Source of the DNA: Phycicoccus avicenniae
GTDB taxonomy: Bacteria; Actinomycetota; Actinomycetes; Actinomycetales; Dermatophilaceae
Reading direction: 5' to 3'
Assembly: GCF_018139485.1 (NCBI RefSeq)
Contig: NZ_JAGSNF010000020.1
Coordinates: 1-64,000, forward strand
DNA length: 64,000 nt
In this document: positions 7,987 through 17,044 of the stretch, piece after piece
Layout: every line of letters begins with the position of its first letter
Position numbering within the stretch: position 1 is the first letter of the stretch
The notes under the pieces: generated by a model
Databases searched by the model: none
What the model saw: the letters and a program-made list of their open reading frames with translations, nothing else
What the model was told of the DNA's origin: nothing
Program-made: the position numbers and the translations under genes

Positions 7987-10409
7987 CCGGCGACGACCCC
8001 GGGCGCGGCCAGGCGTGGGTCGTCGACCTCCGGCTCGCCGCGCCCGCGGTCGGGGCGTGGGTGGTCGCCGCCGTCGCGCTCGGCTGGGGACACTCGGCCC
8101 GCTGGTGGCTCGTCGGGGTCGTCGCCGTGTCGTGTGCGGCGCTCGTCGTCGTGCGGCGGGGCGCAGGGCGGGACGCGGCCCCGGGCGGCCCGGGCGTCGC
8201 CGGCGGACGGGTCCGTCGCTCCCGCCTCGCGGTGGCCCGCTGGCCGCTGGTGCTCACCGGGCTGCTCGTCGTGCTGCTCCAGGTCGCGGCACTGGCCCAG
8301 GACACCCTGCGCACCCGCGGCGGGGTCGAGGACCTCGCCAGGGAGCGCGCCCGCGTCACCGCGGAGGTCGTCGTCACCGGCGACCCCCGCCCGGTCACTG
8401 GGTTCGGCGACGAGGAGCGGGTCGTGCGGACCGCGACCGTGCGCCGGCTCGACGCCCGAGGGAGCGTCCGGACCGCGGCGGCGCCGGTCCTGCTCACCGG
8501 CGGCACGGAGGTGTCGGCGCCCGCGTGGCGCTCGGTCGTCGTCGTCTCCGGCCGGCTCTCCCCGGCGGACCCCGCCGACGACCGGGTCGCGTTGCTCGCC
8601 GTGTCCGGGCCGGTCCCGGTTCTCGCCGCGCCCGGCGCCGTCGCCCGGGGCGCCGAGCGGCTCCGGTCCGGGCTGCGGGCCGCGGTCGACGACGCGCCGG
8701 CCGACGCCCGAGGGCTCCTGCCCGGCCTCGTCATCGGCGACACCAGCCGCACCCCGCAGGACCTCACCGACGCGATGCTCGTCACCGGGATGACCCACCT
8801 CACGGCCGTCTCGGGCAGCAACGTCGCCGTCGTCGTCGGCCTCGTGCTCGGGCTGTGTGCCGTCGCCGGGGTCCCGCGCCCGCTCCGGCCGGTGCTGGCC
8901 CTCGTCGCGCTCGCGGGGTTCGTCGTCCTCGCGCGCCCCGAGCCCAGCGTCGTCCGGGCGGCGGCGATGGGCGCGATCGGCCTCCTCGGGCTCAGCCGGT
9001 CGCGCCGCTCGGCGGGGCTCCCGGTCCTCGGTGGCGCGGTGGTCGTCGTCCTCGTCCTCGACCCGTGGCTCGCCCGGTCCTACGGCTTCGCCCTGTCGAC
9101 GCTCGCCACCCTCGGGCTGCTGCTCTTCGTCCGGCCGTGGGGCGACGCCATCGGTGCGCGCCTGCCCGGTCGGGCCGGCGCCCTCGGCCCGGCGGTCGCG
9201 GTGCCCGTCGCCGCCCAGGCGATGACGGCCCCGGTCGTCGTCCTGCTCCAGGGGTCGGTCAGCCTCGTCGGCGTCGTCGCCAACCTCCTCGCCGCCCCGC
9301 TCGTTCCGGTCGCGACGGTCGCCGGGGTCACGGCCTCCCTCGTCTCGCTCGTGTGGGGCCGCGGCGCCGAGCTCGTCGCGTGGGTCGGGGTGCTGCCGAC
9401 GTGGCTCATCGCCCGCGTGGCCCGGGTCTTCGCGCAGGTCCCGGGTGGCACCCTGCCGTGGCCGGACGGCCCGCCCGGCGCGGTCCTGCTCGCGCTGCTC
9501 CTCGTCGTCGTCCTGCTCACCGGGCGCGCGGTCGTCGCCGCCGTGCGGGCCCGGCCGGTCGTGTCGTACGGCGTCGTCGCGCTCGTCGGTGCGGCCCTGC
9601 TCCCGACGACCCCGGCCACCTGGCCCGACACGGCGTGGCGGGTCGTCGCGTGCGACGTCGAGCAGGGTGACGCCGTCGTGCTGCGCTCCGGGGAGTCCTC
9701 GGCCGTCCTCGTCGACACCGGTCCGGACCCGGCCCTCGTCGACGGCTGCCTCGACCGGCTCGGCGTCGACGTCCTCGACGCCGTCGTCCTCACCCACTTC
9801 CACGCCGACCACGTCGACGGGCTCACCGGCGCGATGCGGGGGCGCGAGGTCCGTCAGGTGCTCGTCAGCCCGGTCCGCGAGCCCCCGTCGGGCGCCACGG
9901 CGGTGGACCGCGTCGCCGCCTCCGCCCAGGTGCCGGTCGTGCCGGTGCGGGCCGGGGACCGGCTGCGCGTCGGCGACCTCGACGCGCAGGTCTGGGGCCC
10001 GTGGCGGCGGATCGGGTCCGGGTCGGTCGCGAACAACGCGAGCGTCGTCCTCGCGGCGCGCTCCGGCACCGTCGACGTCCTCCTCCTCGGGGACGTCGAG
10101 CGCGAGGCCGCCCGCGACCTGCTGCTCCGGCTGCGCCGCGAGCCCTCGATGGCCGCGACCGCCGCGGGGCTCGAGGTCCTCAAGACCCCGCACCACGGCA
10201 GCGCGAACCTCGACGAGGACCTCATGGCCGCCGTGCGGGCCCCGGTCGCGCTCGTCAGCGTCGGCGCCGGCAACGACTACGGGCACCCGGCGCCGGCGCA
10301 CCTGGCGCTGCTGCGCGCGCTCGGGTCGGCGGTGTACCGCACGGACGAGCGGGGCGACGTGGCGGTCGTCGAGGCGGGCGACGGGGTGCGGGTCGTGACC
10401 CGACGGTGA
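7983..10409 (+). CDS. comEC: ComEC/Rec2 DNA uptake channel with metallo-beta-lactamase domain
   Basis: The 808-residue protein has an N-terminal membrane segment with a small soluble domain, a competence domain with about ten helices (MLVTGMTHLTAVSGSNVAVV is the typical ComEC signature) and a C-terminal metallo-beta-lactamase-like domain with H605-x-H607-x-D609-H610 (THFHADHVDG) and TPHHGSANLD. ComEC forms the inner-membrane channel for single-stranded DNA, and the terminal domain is thought to degrade the other strand. It is translationally coupled to comEA. In many actinomycetes holA and rpsT follow; here the next gene is a convergent lysR, so that block is interrupted. Confidence 0.93.
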   Translation: MTGDDPGRGQAWVVDLRLAAPAVGAWVVAAVALGWGHSARWWLVGVVAVSCAALVVVRRGAGRDAAPGGPGVAGGRVRRSRLAVARWPLVLTGLLVVLLQVAALAQDTLRTRGGVEDLARERARVTAEVVVTGDPRPVTGFGDEERVVRTATVRRLDARGSVRTAAAPVLLTGGTEVSAPAWRSVVVVSGRLSPADPADDRVALLAVSGPVPVLAAPGAVARGAERLRSGLRAAVDDAPADARGLLPGLVIGDTSRTPQDLTDAMLVTGMTHLTAVSGSNVAVVVGLVLGLCAVAGVPRPLRPVLALVALAGFVVLARPEPSVVRAAAMGAIGLLGLSRSRRSAGLPVLGGAVVVVLVLDPWLARSYGFALSTLATLGLLLFVRPWGDAIGARLPGRAGALGPAVAVPVAAQAMTAPVVVLLQGSVSLVGVVANLLAAPLVPVATVAGVTASLVSLVWGRGAELVAWVGVLPTWLIARVARVFAQVPGGTLPWPDGPPGAVLLALLLVVVLLTGRAVVAAVRARPVVSYGVVALVGAALLPTTPATWPDTAWRVVACDVEQGDAVVLRSGESSAVLVDTGPDPALVDGCLDRLGVDVLDAVVLTHFHADHVDGLTGAMRGREVRQVLVSPVREPPSGATAVDRVAASAQVPVVPVRAGDRLRVGDLDAQVWGPWRRIGSGSVANNASVVLAARSGTVDVLLLGDVEREAARDLLLRLRREPSMAATAAGLEVLKTPHHGSANLDEDLMAAVRAPVALVSVGAGNDYGHPAPAHLALLRALGSAVYRTDERGDVAVVEAGDGVRVVTRR

Positions 10410-10445
10410 GCGGGCCGACCGTGTCGGCCGGGAGGGCCGCCTCGC

Positions 10446-11399
10446 TCAGATCGACCAGGCGGGTTCGGGCATCCGCGTCGTCGGGGCCCGGGACTGCCCG
10501 GCCGCGCTCGCCGCCAGTGCCTCGAGGGTCGCGGCGACGGCCGGCACCCGGCTGAGGTCGTCGGTCGTCACGGCGGTGATCGTGCGGCGGGACGCGGGCT
10601 CGATCGGCAGGGCGACGACGTCCTCGTGGTGGACGGTCCGCAGGATGAGGTCGGGGATGAGCGCGACCCCGAGGCCCTCGGCGACGAGCCCCATGACGGC
10701 GACGTAGTCCTCGGTCTCGTACGCGACGTCCGGGCGGAACCCGGCGCCGGAGGCGAGCTGGACGAGGTGGCCGCGGCAGCGGGGACAGCCGGCGATCCAC
10801 GGGTCCCCGGCGAGGTCGGCGAGCGGCACGGTCTCGCGGTCGGCCACCGGGTGCGAGCGGGGGACCGCGAGCCGGACCTCGTCCTCGAGGAGCGGGGTGA
10901 TGACGAGCCCGTCGAGGTCCTGCTCGCCGCGCGCGACGTCGGTGCCCTCGTAGGCGAAGGCGACGGCGAGGTCGCACTCGCCGGCCCGCAGCGCGGCGAG
11001 GCTCTCGGGCGGCTCGGCCTCGGTGAAGCCGATCGTCACGTCGGGGAAGCGCTCCTTGACGAGGGCGAGCGCGCGCGGGACGAGCGTCGCCGACGCCGAC
11101 GGGAAGGCCATGAGCCGCACCCGGCCGCTGCGCAGGCCCGCGATGGCGGCGACCTCCTCCTCGGCGGCGTCGAGCGCGCTGAGGACGGGGTCGGCGTGCC
11201 GGGCCAGGACGCGGCCGGCCTCGGTGAGCCGGACGCTGCGTCCGGTGCGCTCGACGAGGACGGTGCCGGTGCGCTGCTCGAGGCGGCGGACCATCTGCGA
11301 GATCGCCGGCTGGGTGTAGCCGAGCGCCGCGGCGGCGGCGGTGAAGCTGCCCTCCTGGGCGATGGCGCGCATGACGCGCAGCCCTGCGGCGTCGATCAT
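10446..11399 (-). CDS. LysR family transcriptional regulator
   Basis: This 317-residue regulator has an N-terminal winged HTH (FTAAAAALGYTQPAISQMVRRLE at about 18-40), a linker helix and a periplasmic-binding-protein-like effector domain. Cysteines in the effector domain (CPRCRG) are unusual and could be sensory. It is transcribed divergently from the sirtuin gene 130 bp away, which is a candidate target. An alternative ATG three codons upstream (11408) would add MVP. The effector is not predictable. Confidence 0.9.
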   Translation of the reverse strand: MIDAAGLRVMRAIAQEGSFTAAAAALGYTQPAISQMVRRLEQRTGTVLVERTGRSVRLTEAGRVLARHADPVLSALDAAEEEVAAIAGLRSGRVRLMAFPSASATLVPRALALVKERFPDVTIGFTEAEPPESLAALRAGECDLAVAFAYEGTDVARGEQDLDGLVITPLLEDEVRLAVPRSHPVADRETVPLADLAGDPWIAGCPRCRGHLVQLASGAGFRPDVAYETEDYVAVMGLVAEGLGVALIPDLILRTVHHEDVVALPIEPASRRTITAVTTDDLSRVPAVAATLEALAASAAGQSRAPTTRMPEPAWSI

Positions 11400-11528
11400 G
11401 GGGACCATCCTATAAGGCGGCGTTATCCACCGGGCCAGGCTCGGCGAGGACGCGGTGCGGGGCCGGTGGACCGGCCGTGTCGTCGCCCGCATCCCGGGTC
11501 GGGTGGGACACCCGGGGCGGGGACTGGG

Positions 11529-12509
11529 ATGATGGGCCGGATGCCGTCCGTCACCCCGCAGCACGCCGCCGGGGTCGTCCGTACCGTCGACCGGGTCGGA
11601 GTGACGCCCCCGTGGGCCACTCGCACCCCGCCCCCGGAGACGCGCGACCCCGAGGCCGTCGCGCGCCTGGCGCGAGTCCTCGCCGAGCACCCCGGGACGC
11701 TCGTCCTCACCGGGGCGGGCATGTCGACCGACTCCGGCATCCCCGACTACCGCGGCCGCGACGGCACCCGCCGGGTCATGCCGATGCTCCACGCCGAGTT
11801 CTGCGCCTCGACCGAGAACCGGCAGCGCTACTGGGCCCGGTCCTACGTCGGCTGGCAGCGCTTCTCCGCCGCCGCGCCGAACCCGGCGCACCGGGCCGTC
11901 GCCCGGATGCAGCAGGCCGGGACGCTCGGCACTGTCATCACCCAGAACGTCGACGGCCTGCACCAGCGGGCCGGCAGCCCGGCGGTTCTCGACCTCCACG
12001 GCAGCCTCGCCGAGGTCGTGTGCCTCACGTGCGGCGACCGGACCCCGCGGGTCGACCTCCAGCAGCGCCTCGACGAGGCCAACCCCGGCTTCGACGGGCT
12101 CGTGCGCGGTGAGGCCGACGACGGGTCGCAGGTGAGCAGCCAGATCCGGCCCGACGGCGACGTCGTCCTCGCCGACGAGCACGTCGCGACGTTCCGCCTC
12201 GTCGACTGCGTCGTCTGCGGCGCCGACACCCTCAAGCCCGACGTCGTCTTCTTCGGCGGTGTCGTGCCGAAGGACCGCGTCGAGGAGTGCTTCGCGCTCA
12301 CCGACGCCGCGCCCGCACTGCTCGTCCTCGGCTCCTCGCTCGCCGTGATGTCCGGGCTGCGGTTCGTCCGTCGCGCCGCCCGCCGCGGCATCCCCGTCCT
12401 CGCCGTCACCCGTGGGCCGACCCGCGGCGACGAGCACATGACCGTGCGGGTCGACGGTGACCTCGCACCCACCCTCGACCGTCTCGCACCCCAGGAGCAG
12501 ACCCCGTGA
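11529..12509 (+). CDS. Sir2-family NAD-dependent protein deacylase
   Basis: This sirtuin of about 326 residues contains GAGMSTDSGIPDYRG (NAD-binding), TQNVDGLHQRAG with the catalytic histidine in LHGSL, two zinc-binding Cys pairs (CLTC and CVVC) and LGSSLAV. It should remove acyl groups from lysines using NAD. Three in-frame ATGs (11529, 11532, 11541) compete and none has a strong ribosome site. A GNAT acetyltransferase starts inside its stop codon (GTGA), so an acetylating and a deacetylating enzyme are co-translated. Confidence 0.9.
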   Translation: MMGRMPSVTPQHAAGVVRTVDRVGVTPPWATRTPPPETRDPEAVARLARVLAEHPGTLVLTGAGMSTDSGIPDYRGRDGTRRVMPMLHAEFCASTENRQRYWARSYVGWQRFSAAAPNPAHRAVARMQQAGTLGTVITQNVDGLHQRAGSPAVLDLHGSLAEVVCLTCGDRTPRVDLQQRLDEANPGFDGLVRGEADDGSQVSSQIRPDGDVVLADEHVATFRLVDCVVCGADTLKPDVVFFGGVVPKDRVEECFALTDAAPALLVLGSSLAVMSGLRFVRRAARRGIPVLAVTRGPTRGDEHMTVRVDGDLAPTLDRLAPQEQTP

Positions 12510-13129
12510 CCCGCATCGTCCTGCGCACCGCCACCGAGGAGGACCTCCCGGCCATGGCGGCGATCTACAACCAGGCCATCGAACGCACGACGTCGACCTT
12601 CGACGTCGAGCCCCGGCCGGACGACAACTACCAGGCACGGGTGGCGTCCGAGCGCTCCGGCGACCACGTCGTCGTCGCCGAGATCTCCGGTGAGGTCGTC
12701 GGGTACGCCTTCAGCAACTCCTACCGGCGCCGACCGGCGTACGACACGACCCGCGAGGTGTCGGTGTACGTCGCCGAGGGCCAGCGCTCGCACGGCCTCG
12801 GCAGCCGGCTCTACGACGACCTCATCCGCCGGCTCGACGCCGACGGCATCCACACCATCGTCTCCGTCATCGCCCAGCCGAACCCGGCGAGCGAGAAGCT
12901 GCACCGGGCGATGGGCTTCGACCACGTCGGCACGCTGCGCGAGGTCGGCTTCAAGTTCGGCAAGTGGGTCGACACGGCGCTCTGGCAGCGGATGCACCCG
13001 GACCTGTGGGACGAGGCGAAACTGGAGTCGCAGCGGCTCGAGTTCGAGAAGCGCGAGGCCAACCGGAAGACCCGTGACGCCGAGCTCGCCGCGCAGCCCG
13101 ACCCCGCCGACGCGGGCGCCGACGCCTGA
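12506..13129 (+). CDS. GNAT N-acetyltransferase, phosphinothricin acetyltransferase-like
   Basis: This 207-residue GNAT-fold enzyme begins ATEEDLPAMAAIYNQAI and has the acetyl-CoA loop around EGQRSHGLGSRLYDDL, then AQPNPASEKLHRAMGF and a W-rich C-terminal motif (KFGKWVDTALWQ). These match the Pat/Bar/YncA branch, which acetylates phosphinothricin or methionine sulfone-type substrates. A charged tail of about 40 residues (KLESQRLEFEKREANRK) follows the domain and is not standard. The GTG start overlaps the sirtuin stop, with GGAG 8 bp upstream. Actual substrate unknown. Confidence 0.88.
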   Translation: MTRIVLRTATEEDLPAMAAIYNQAIERTTSTFDVEPRPDDNYQARVASERSGDHVVVAEISGEVVGYAFSNSYRRRPAYDTTREVSVYVAEGQRSHGLGSRLYDDLIRRLDADGIHTIVSVIAQPNPASEKLHRAMGFDHVGTLREVGFKFGKWVDTALWQRMHPDLWDEAKLESQRLEFEKREANRKTRDAELAAQPDPADAGADA

Positions 13130-13151
13130 GAGCCGGTCGTCCGGGCGCGTG

Positions 13152-13197
13152 CTACAGCGCGGTACTCGTCGTGATCACGACCGGTACCGCGCCGTAG
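13152..13197. terminator. Long inverted repeat between convergent genes, probable bidirectional terminator
   Basis: A 14-bp arm (13152-13165) pairs with 13184-13197 with one mismatch, enclosing a perfect 14-bp palindrome at 13169-13182. It lies between the convergent GNAT and rimK-like genes. Confidence 0.6.
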
Positions 13198-13250
13198 GAC
13201 GCGCCGCACAGCGCGCTCCTGGCTCCGGTCGCGGAACGGCGAGCAGCCCC

Positions 13251-14450
13251 TCAGGCGTCGCGGGGCTCGTGGATCGGCTCCTTCGGCAGCCGCTTGACCT
13301 TGCGGGTGCGCCGCGGGCGGCTCGGGATCATCGAGCGCATCTCCTCGAGCTTGCCGAAGCAGAGCAGCCGGTCGCCGGCCTCGAGGACGTGGCTCGCGTT
13401 CGGGTTGGGGATGACGCTCGTGCCGCGGTGCAGCGTGAGCGCGGTGATGTCCCGCTCCCGCAGGCCGGACTCGCCGAGCTTGCGTCCGATGAGGTCGGCC
13501 GCCTCGAACACGGCGATCTCGGCGACGCCGTACCCGGTCGAGACGGTGAGCCGCTGGCGCACGTCGATCTCGGGGAAGGCGACCTGGTTGTCGATGTGGT
13601 CGATGATCGCGCCGGCGACGTCGAGCTTCGTCGCGGTCTCGATGCCCTCGAGCCCGGGGGAGGAGTTGACCTCCATGACGAGCGGCCCCTCGGCGCCCTC
13701 GAGCATGTCGACCCCGGCGACCCGCAGCCCCATGATCTGGGCCGAGCGCACGGCGACCTTCTCGAACTCCGGGTCCAGGTCGACCTTCTCGACCGACCCG
13801 CCCCGGTGGACGTTGGAGCGGAACTCGTCGCCCTTGGCGACCCGGCGCATCGCGGCGACGACCCGGTCGCCGACGACGAGGGCGCGGATGTCGCGGCCCT
13901 TGCTCTCCTTGACGAACCGCTGGATGAGCACCTGCTGCTTGGTGCTCGACAGCGTCTCGATGATCGCCTCGGCGACCTTGATCTCCGGGGCGAGGATGAC
14001 GCCGATGCCCTGGGTGCCCTCGAGCAGCTTGATGACGACGGGCGCGCCGCCGACCCGCTCGATGGCGGGGATGACGTCGGCCCGGTCCCGCACGAAGGTC
14101 GTCGCCGGCATGCCGATGTTGTGCCGCGAGAGGATCTGCGTGGCGCGCAGCTTGTCGCGCGAGTTGGCGATCCCCCACGAGGTGTTCGGCGTGTACACGT
14201 CCATCTGCTCGAACTGCCGGACGACGGCGGTGCCGAAGTACGTGATGGAGTTGCCGACCCGCGGGAGGATCGCGTCGTACGTCGACAGCCGCTTGCCGCG
14301 GAACTGCAGGTCCGGCTCGTCCCCGGACAGGTCGATGCCGAACCGGAGCGTGTTGAGCACCTTGACCTGGTGGCCCCGGTCGGCGGCAGCGGTGCGCAGG
14401 CGCTGCGTACTGTACGAACGTGGTGCGCGGGAGAGGATCGCGAGCTTCAT
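13251..14450 (-). CDS. rimK: RimK-like ATP-grasp ligase with C-terminal TrkA-C (RCK_C) domain
   Basis: The first 290 or so of 399 residues form a RimK-type ATP-grasp domain: N-terminal MKLAILSRAPRSYSTQRL, KLLEGTQGIGV (ATP loop), and the metal ligands in VMEVNSSPGLEGIE. RimK enzymes add glutamates to the C-terminus of ribosomal protein S6 or make poly-glutamate. Residues about 310-380 look like a TrkA-C domain (TALTLHRGTSVIPNP, LEAGDRLLCFGK), usually a small-molecule sensor on K+ channels. The divergent gene at 14477 encodes the retropepsin-like partner commonly found next to rimK. The combination suggests ligand-controlled peptide ligation. The basic tail (RPRRTRKVKRLPKE) may contact ribosomes or nucleic acid. 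Confidence 0.9.
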   Translation of the reverse strand: MKLAILSRAPRSYSTQRLRTAAADRGHQVKVLNTLRFGIDLSGDEPDLQFRGKRLSTYDAILPRVGNSITYFGTAVVRQFEQMDVYTPNTSWGIANSRDKLRATQILSRHNIGMPATTFVRDRADVIPAIERVGGAPVVIKLLEGTQGIGVILAPEIKVAEAIIETLSSTKQQVLIQRFVKESKGRDIRALVVGDRVVAAMRRVAKGDEFRSNVHRGGSVEKVDLDPEFEKVAVRSAQIMGLRVAGVDMLEGAEGPLVMEVNSSPGLEGIETATKLDVAGAIIDHIDNQVAFPEIDVRQRLTVSTGYGVAEIAVFEAADLIGRKLGESGLRERDITALTLHRGTSVIPNPNASHVLEAGDRLLCFGKLEEMRSMIPSRPRRTRKVKRLPKEPIHEPRDA

Positions 14451-14476
14451 GACTTCCCGGTCGGAGAGGACGGACA

Positions 14477-14971
14477 GTGACTGGTAGCGGTCGGACGACG
14501 TCTGACAGCCCCCTCATCCTTGCAGGATGGCGCGAGTGGGTGAGCCTTCCGGGGGTGGACGTTCCCTGGGTCAAGGCCAAGCTCGACACCGGCGCCCGCT
14601 CGTCGGCCATCCACGCCTTCGACCTCGAGGACGGACTGAAGGAGGGGGAGCGGTGGGTCCGCTTCCAGGTCCACCCGTGGCAGGCCACCGACGAGGACGC
14701 CGCCGTCGTCGAGTGTCCCGTCCTCGACGTCCGGGAGGTCCGGTCGTCCTCGGGGCACGCCGAGGAGCGCTACGCGGTCGCGATGGACCTCACCCTCATG
14801 GGCCGGACCGTCACCGCCGAGATGACCCTCGCCCGGCGGGACGAGATGGGCTTCCGCTGCCTCGTCGGCCGGGAGGCGCTGCGCCAGGGGTTCGCCGTCG
14901 ACCCGGGCTCGTCCTACCTCGGCGGACGGCCGCCGCTCGCGCTGCGTCGCCGTAACCGGGGCCGCGGCTGA
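14477..14971 (+). CDS. RimK-associated retropepsin-like aspartic protease (ATP-dependent zinc protease family)
   Basis: This 164-residue protein contains AKLDTGARSSAIHA, the Asp-Thr-Gly active-site motif of retropepsin-like proteases, and CLVGREALRQGFAVDP at the end. The family is annotated as an ATP-dependent zinc protease or RimB and is found beside rimK. It may trim glutamyl tails added by RimK. It starts with GTG 26 bp from the divergent rimK, and its stop overlaps the start of the aspartoacylase-like gene (TGATG), so the two are co-translated. Confidence 0.85.
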   Translation: MTGSGRTTSDSPLILAGWREWVSLPGVDVPWVKAKLDTGARSSAIHAFDLEDGLKEGERWVRFQVHPWQATDEDAAVVECPVLDVREVRSSSGHAEERYAVAMDLTLMGRTVTAEMTLARRDEMGFRCLVGREALRQGFAVDPGSSYLGGRPPLALRRRNRGRG

Positions 14972-15939
14972 TGCCCCGCGAGTCCTTCGAGATCGGCCCG
15001 GTCCGGGTGCGGGCCGGCCGTCGCCAGTCGCTCGCCCTGCCGATCACCCGCCTCGTCACCGGCGCCGACGTCGACCTGCCGGTGCGGGTCGTCCACGGCC
15101 GCGAGGAGGGTCCGACGATCTGGCTCGACGCCGCGATCCACGGCGACGAGGCGGTCGGTGTCGAGGTCGTCCGCCAGGTGCTCGCCGGGCTCGACCCGAA
15201 GACGCTGCGCGGGACGATCGTCGCGGTCCCGATCGTCAACGTCCTCGGCTTCATGACGGGGTCGCGCTACCTGCCGGACCGCCGCGACCTCAACCGGTCC
15301 TTCCCGGGGTCGCCGCGCGGGTCGCTCGCGGGACGGATCGCGCACCTGTTCATGACCGAGGTCGTGCAGCGGTGCACCGTCGGCATCGACCTGCACACCG
15401 GCTCGGACCGGCGCACGAACCTGCCGCAGATCCGCGCCGACCTCGAGGACCCGGGGACGCGGGCGCTCGCCGAGGCGTTCGCGGCGCCGGCGATGCTGCA
15501 CGCCCGGCTGCGGGACGGCTCGCTGCGGTACGCGGCCCGCGAGCGGGGTGCGAAGGTGCTGCTGTACGAGGCGGGGGAGGCGTGGCGGATGGACCCGTGG
15601 GCGGTGCAGGCCGGCGTCGTCGGCGTGCAGCGGGTGCTCGCGGCGCTCGGGATGACCGACCCGGTCGAGGAGGAGCCGCCGCCCCCGTCTGCCGTGTCGT
15701 GGCGCAGCGGCTGGGTGCGGGCACGCGGGACGGGGATGCTGCACCTCGAGGCGACGCTCGGCCAGCGGGTCGAGAAGGGGGAGCGGCTCGGTGGGCTCTT
15801 CGACAGCTTCGGCAAGCGGGTGCGGCTCGTGCACGCCGACCGGGCGGGCATCGTCGTCGGGCGGACCGAGGCGCCCCTGGTGAGCAGCGGCGACGCCGTC
15901 GTCCACATCGCCGAGGTCGAGGACCAGCCGCCGGCCTGA
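14971..15939 (+). CDS. Succinylglutamate desuccinylase/aspartoacylase family zinc hydrolase
   Basis: The 322-residue protein belongs to the M14-related AstE/aspartoacylase family. Visible zinc-site elements are AAIHGDEAVG (His, Glu), the conserved DLNRSFPGS (substrate Arg) and GIDLHTGSDRR (third ligand His), with an E-rich catalytic segment LLYEAGEAW. A C-terminal beta domain (about 235-320) resembles a lipoyl/biotinyl-like fold. It hydrolyses an amide on an acidic amino acid. Overlap with the retropepsin-like gene and divergence from rimK suggest a shared role in glutamate-tail metabolism. Confidence 0.88.
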   Translation: MPRESFEIGPVRVRAGRRQSLALPITRLVTGADVDLPVRVVHGREEGPTIWLDAAIHGDEAVGVEVVRQVLAGLDPKTLRGTIVAVPIVNVLGFMTGSRYLPDRRDLNRSFPGSPRGSLAGRIAHLFMTEVVQRCTVGIDLHTGSDRRTNLPQIRADLEDPGTRALAEAFAAPAMLHARLRDGSLRYAARERGAKVLLYEAGEAWRMDPWAVQAGVVGVQRVLAALGMTDPVEEEPPPPSAVSWRSGWVRARGTGMLHLEATLGQRVEKGERLGGLFDSFGKRVRLVHADRAGIVVGRTEAPLVSSGDAVVHIAEVEDQPPA

Positions 15940-15966
15940 CCCGGCGCGCTCGTCCGGCACCGACGA

Positions 15967-16004
15967 CGCACCGCCCCCGACCGGGGAGGGGCGGGGGCGG
16001 TGCG
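15967..16004. terminator. Bidirectional hairpin terminator between aspartoacylase-like gene and lexA
   Basis: A perfect 12-bp stem (15967-15978 with 15993-16004) with a 14-nt loop lies between the two convergent stop codons. Confidence 0.75.
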
Positions 16005-16018
16005 TTCGGGGCGACGGG

Positions 16019-16738
16019 TCAGATGCGGCGCAGGACGGCCGTCACCTTGCCGAGGATCGTCGCGTGGTCGCCGTCGATCGGCTCGAAGGCCGGGTTGTGC
16101 GGCATGAGCCAGACCTTGCCGTCCTTGCGCTTGAAGGTCTTCACGGTGGCCTCGTTGTCGAGCATCGCGGCGACTATCTCGCCGTTGTCGGCGACGGCCT
16201 GCTGGCGGACGACGACCCAGTCACCGTCGCAGATCGCCGCGTCGACCATCGAGTCGCCGACGACCTTGAGGAGGAACAGCGAGCCCTCGCCGACGATCTG
16301 CTTCGGGAGCGGGAAGACGTCGTCGACGACCTCCTCCGCGGTGATCGGGACGCCGGCGGCGATCTGTCCGAGGACCGGCACGTACGAGGCCTCGGGGCGC
16401 TCGTCGCCGATGCCGGTGACGTCGACGTCGTCGGTCGGCTCGGGGGCGCGGCGGTAGCCCGACCCCTCGGAGTCGGGGGAGACGACCTCGATGGCGCGCG
16501 GGCGGTTGGGGTCACGGCGCAGGTAGCCCTTGCGCTCGAGCGCCGAGAGCTGGTGGGCGACGGAGCTGGGGGAGGTGAGGCCGACGGCCTCGCCGATCTC
16601 GCGCATGCTCGGGGGGTAGCCGCGGCGGTCGATGGCGTTGCGGATGACCTCGAGGATCTTGCGCTGACGGTGCGTCAGCTCCCCGCCGTCCCCGCGGTCC
16701 GGCATCTCGTGGATGTCGGCGTTCCTCGGACGTGCCAT
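16019..16738 (-). CDS. lexA: SOS response repressor LexA
   Basis: The 239-residue protein has an N-terminal winged HTH ([30 protein letters not shown]), the autocleavage bond A128-G129 in GQIAAGVP, catalytic S163 ([10 protein letters not shown]) and K200 (TVKTFKR). RecA-stimulated self-cleavage relieves repression of DNA-damage genes. The ATG at 16738 is chosen because AAGGGG lies 7 bp upstream and MARPRN is the usual actinobacterial start; an in-frame ATG 10 codons earlier is less likely. LexA boxes upstream point to autoregulation. Confidence 0.97.
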   Translation of the reverse strand: MARPRNADIHEMPDRGDGGELTHRQRKILEVIRNAIDRRGYPPSMREIGEAVGLTSPSSVAHQLSALERKGYLRRDPNRPRAIEVVSPDSEGSGYRRAPEPTDDVDVTGIGDERPEASYVPVLGQIAAGVPITAEEVVDDVFPLPKQIVGEGSLFLLKVVGDSMVDAAICDGDWVVVRQQAVADNGEIVAAMLDNEATVKTFKRKDGKVWLMPHNPAFEPIDGDHATILGKVTAVLRRI

Positions 16739-16870
16739 GTCGACCCCTTCGCTCCCGGACCCGGTCATCGACCGAGCGCCCGACGGTGTTTTCCCAGGTC
16801 AGCGGGCCTGTCGGTGGCGACCGGCACCATTCCTGGCATGCGGAGAGCGTACGAGACCCGAACAAAGAAT

Positions 16871-16886
16871 TCAAACATTCATTCGA
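16871..16886. promoter_or_regulatory. LexA box (SOS box) near lexA
   Basis: TCAAACATTCATTCGA matches the actinobacterial SOS pattern TCGAAC-N4-GTTCGA at 10 of 12 defined positions. It lies about 135 bp upstream of the lexA start. A further half site TCGAAC occurs at 16904-16909. Confidence 0.65.
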
Positions 16887-16939
16887 CGCGTGTCTTGTCC
16901 GGCTCGAACATCCGTGCTACAACTCGTACAGACGTTCTA

Positions 16940-16955
16940 TCGAACAGCCATTCGA
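16940..16955. promoter_or_regulatory. LexA box upstream of the LysM gene
   Basis: TCGAACAGCCATTCGA matches TCGAAC-N4-GTTCGA at 11 of 12 defined positions. It is about 90 bp upstream of the LysM gene start and in the shared divergent control region, so both genes are probably SOS-controlled. Confidence 0.75.
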
Positions 16956-17044
16956 TCCACGGTGGTTCGATCGACAGCAGCCAGGTCGGCAGCAACCAGG
17001 TCGACGGGCAGAGGGTGGCGTTGGCCGCCGGGATGGAGGACCAG

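Noticed and set aside
7563-10301. 912-residue minus-strand open frame opposite comEA/comEC
   Set aside because: Low-complexity Arg/Asp/Gly translation caused by high GC antisense to well-supported genes.
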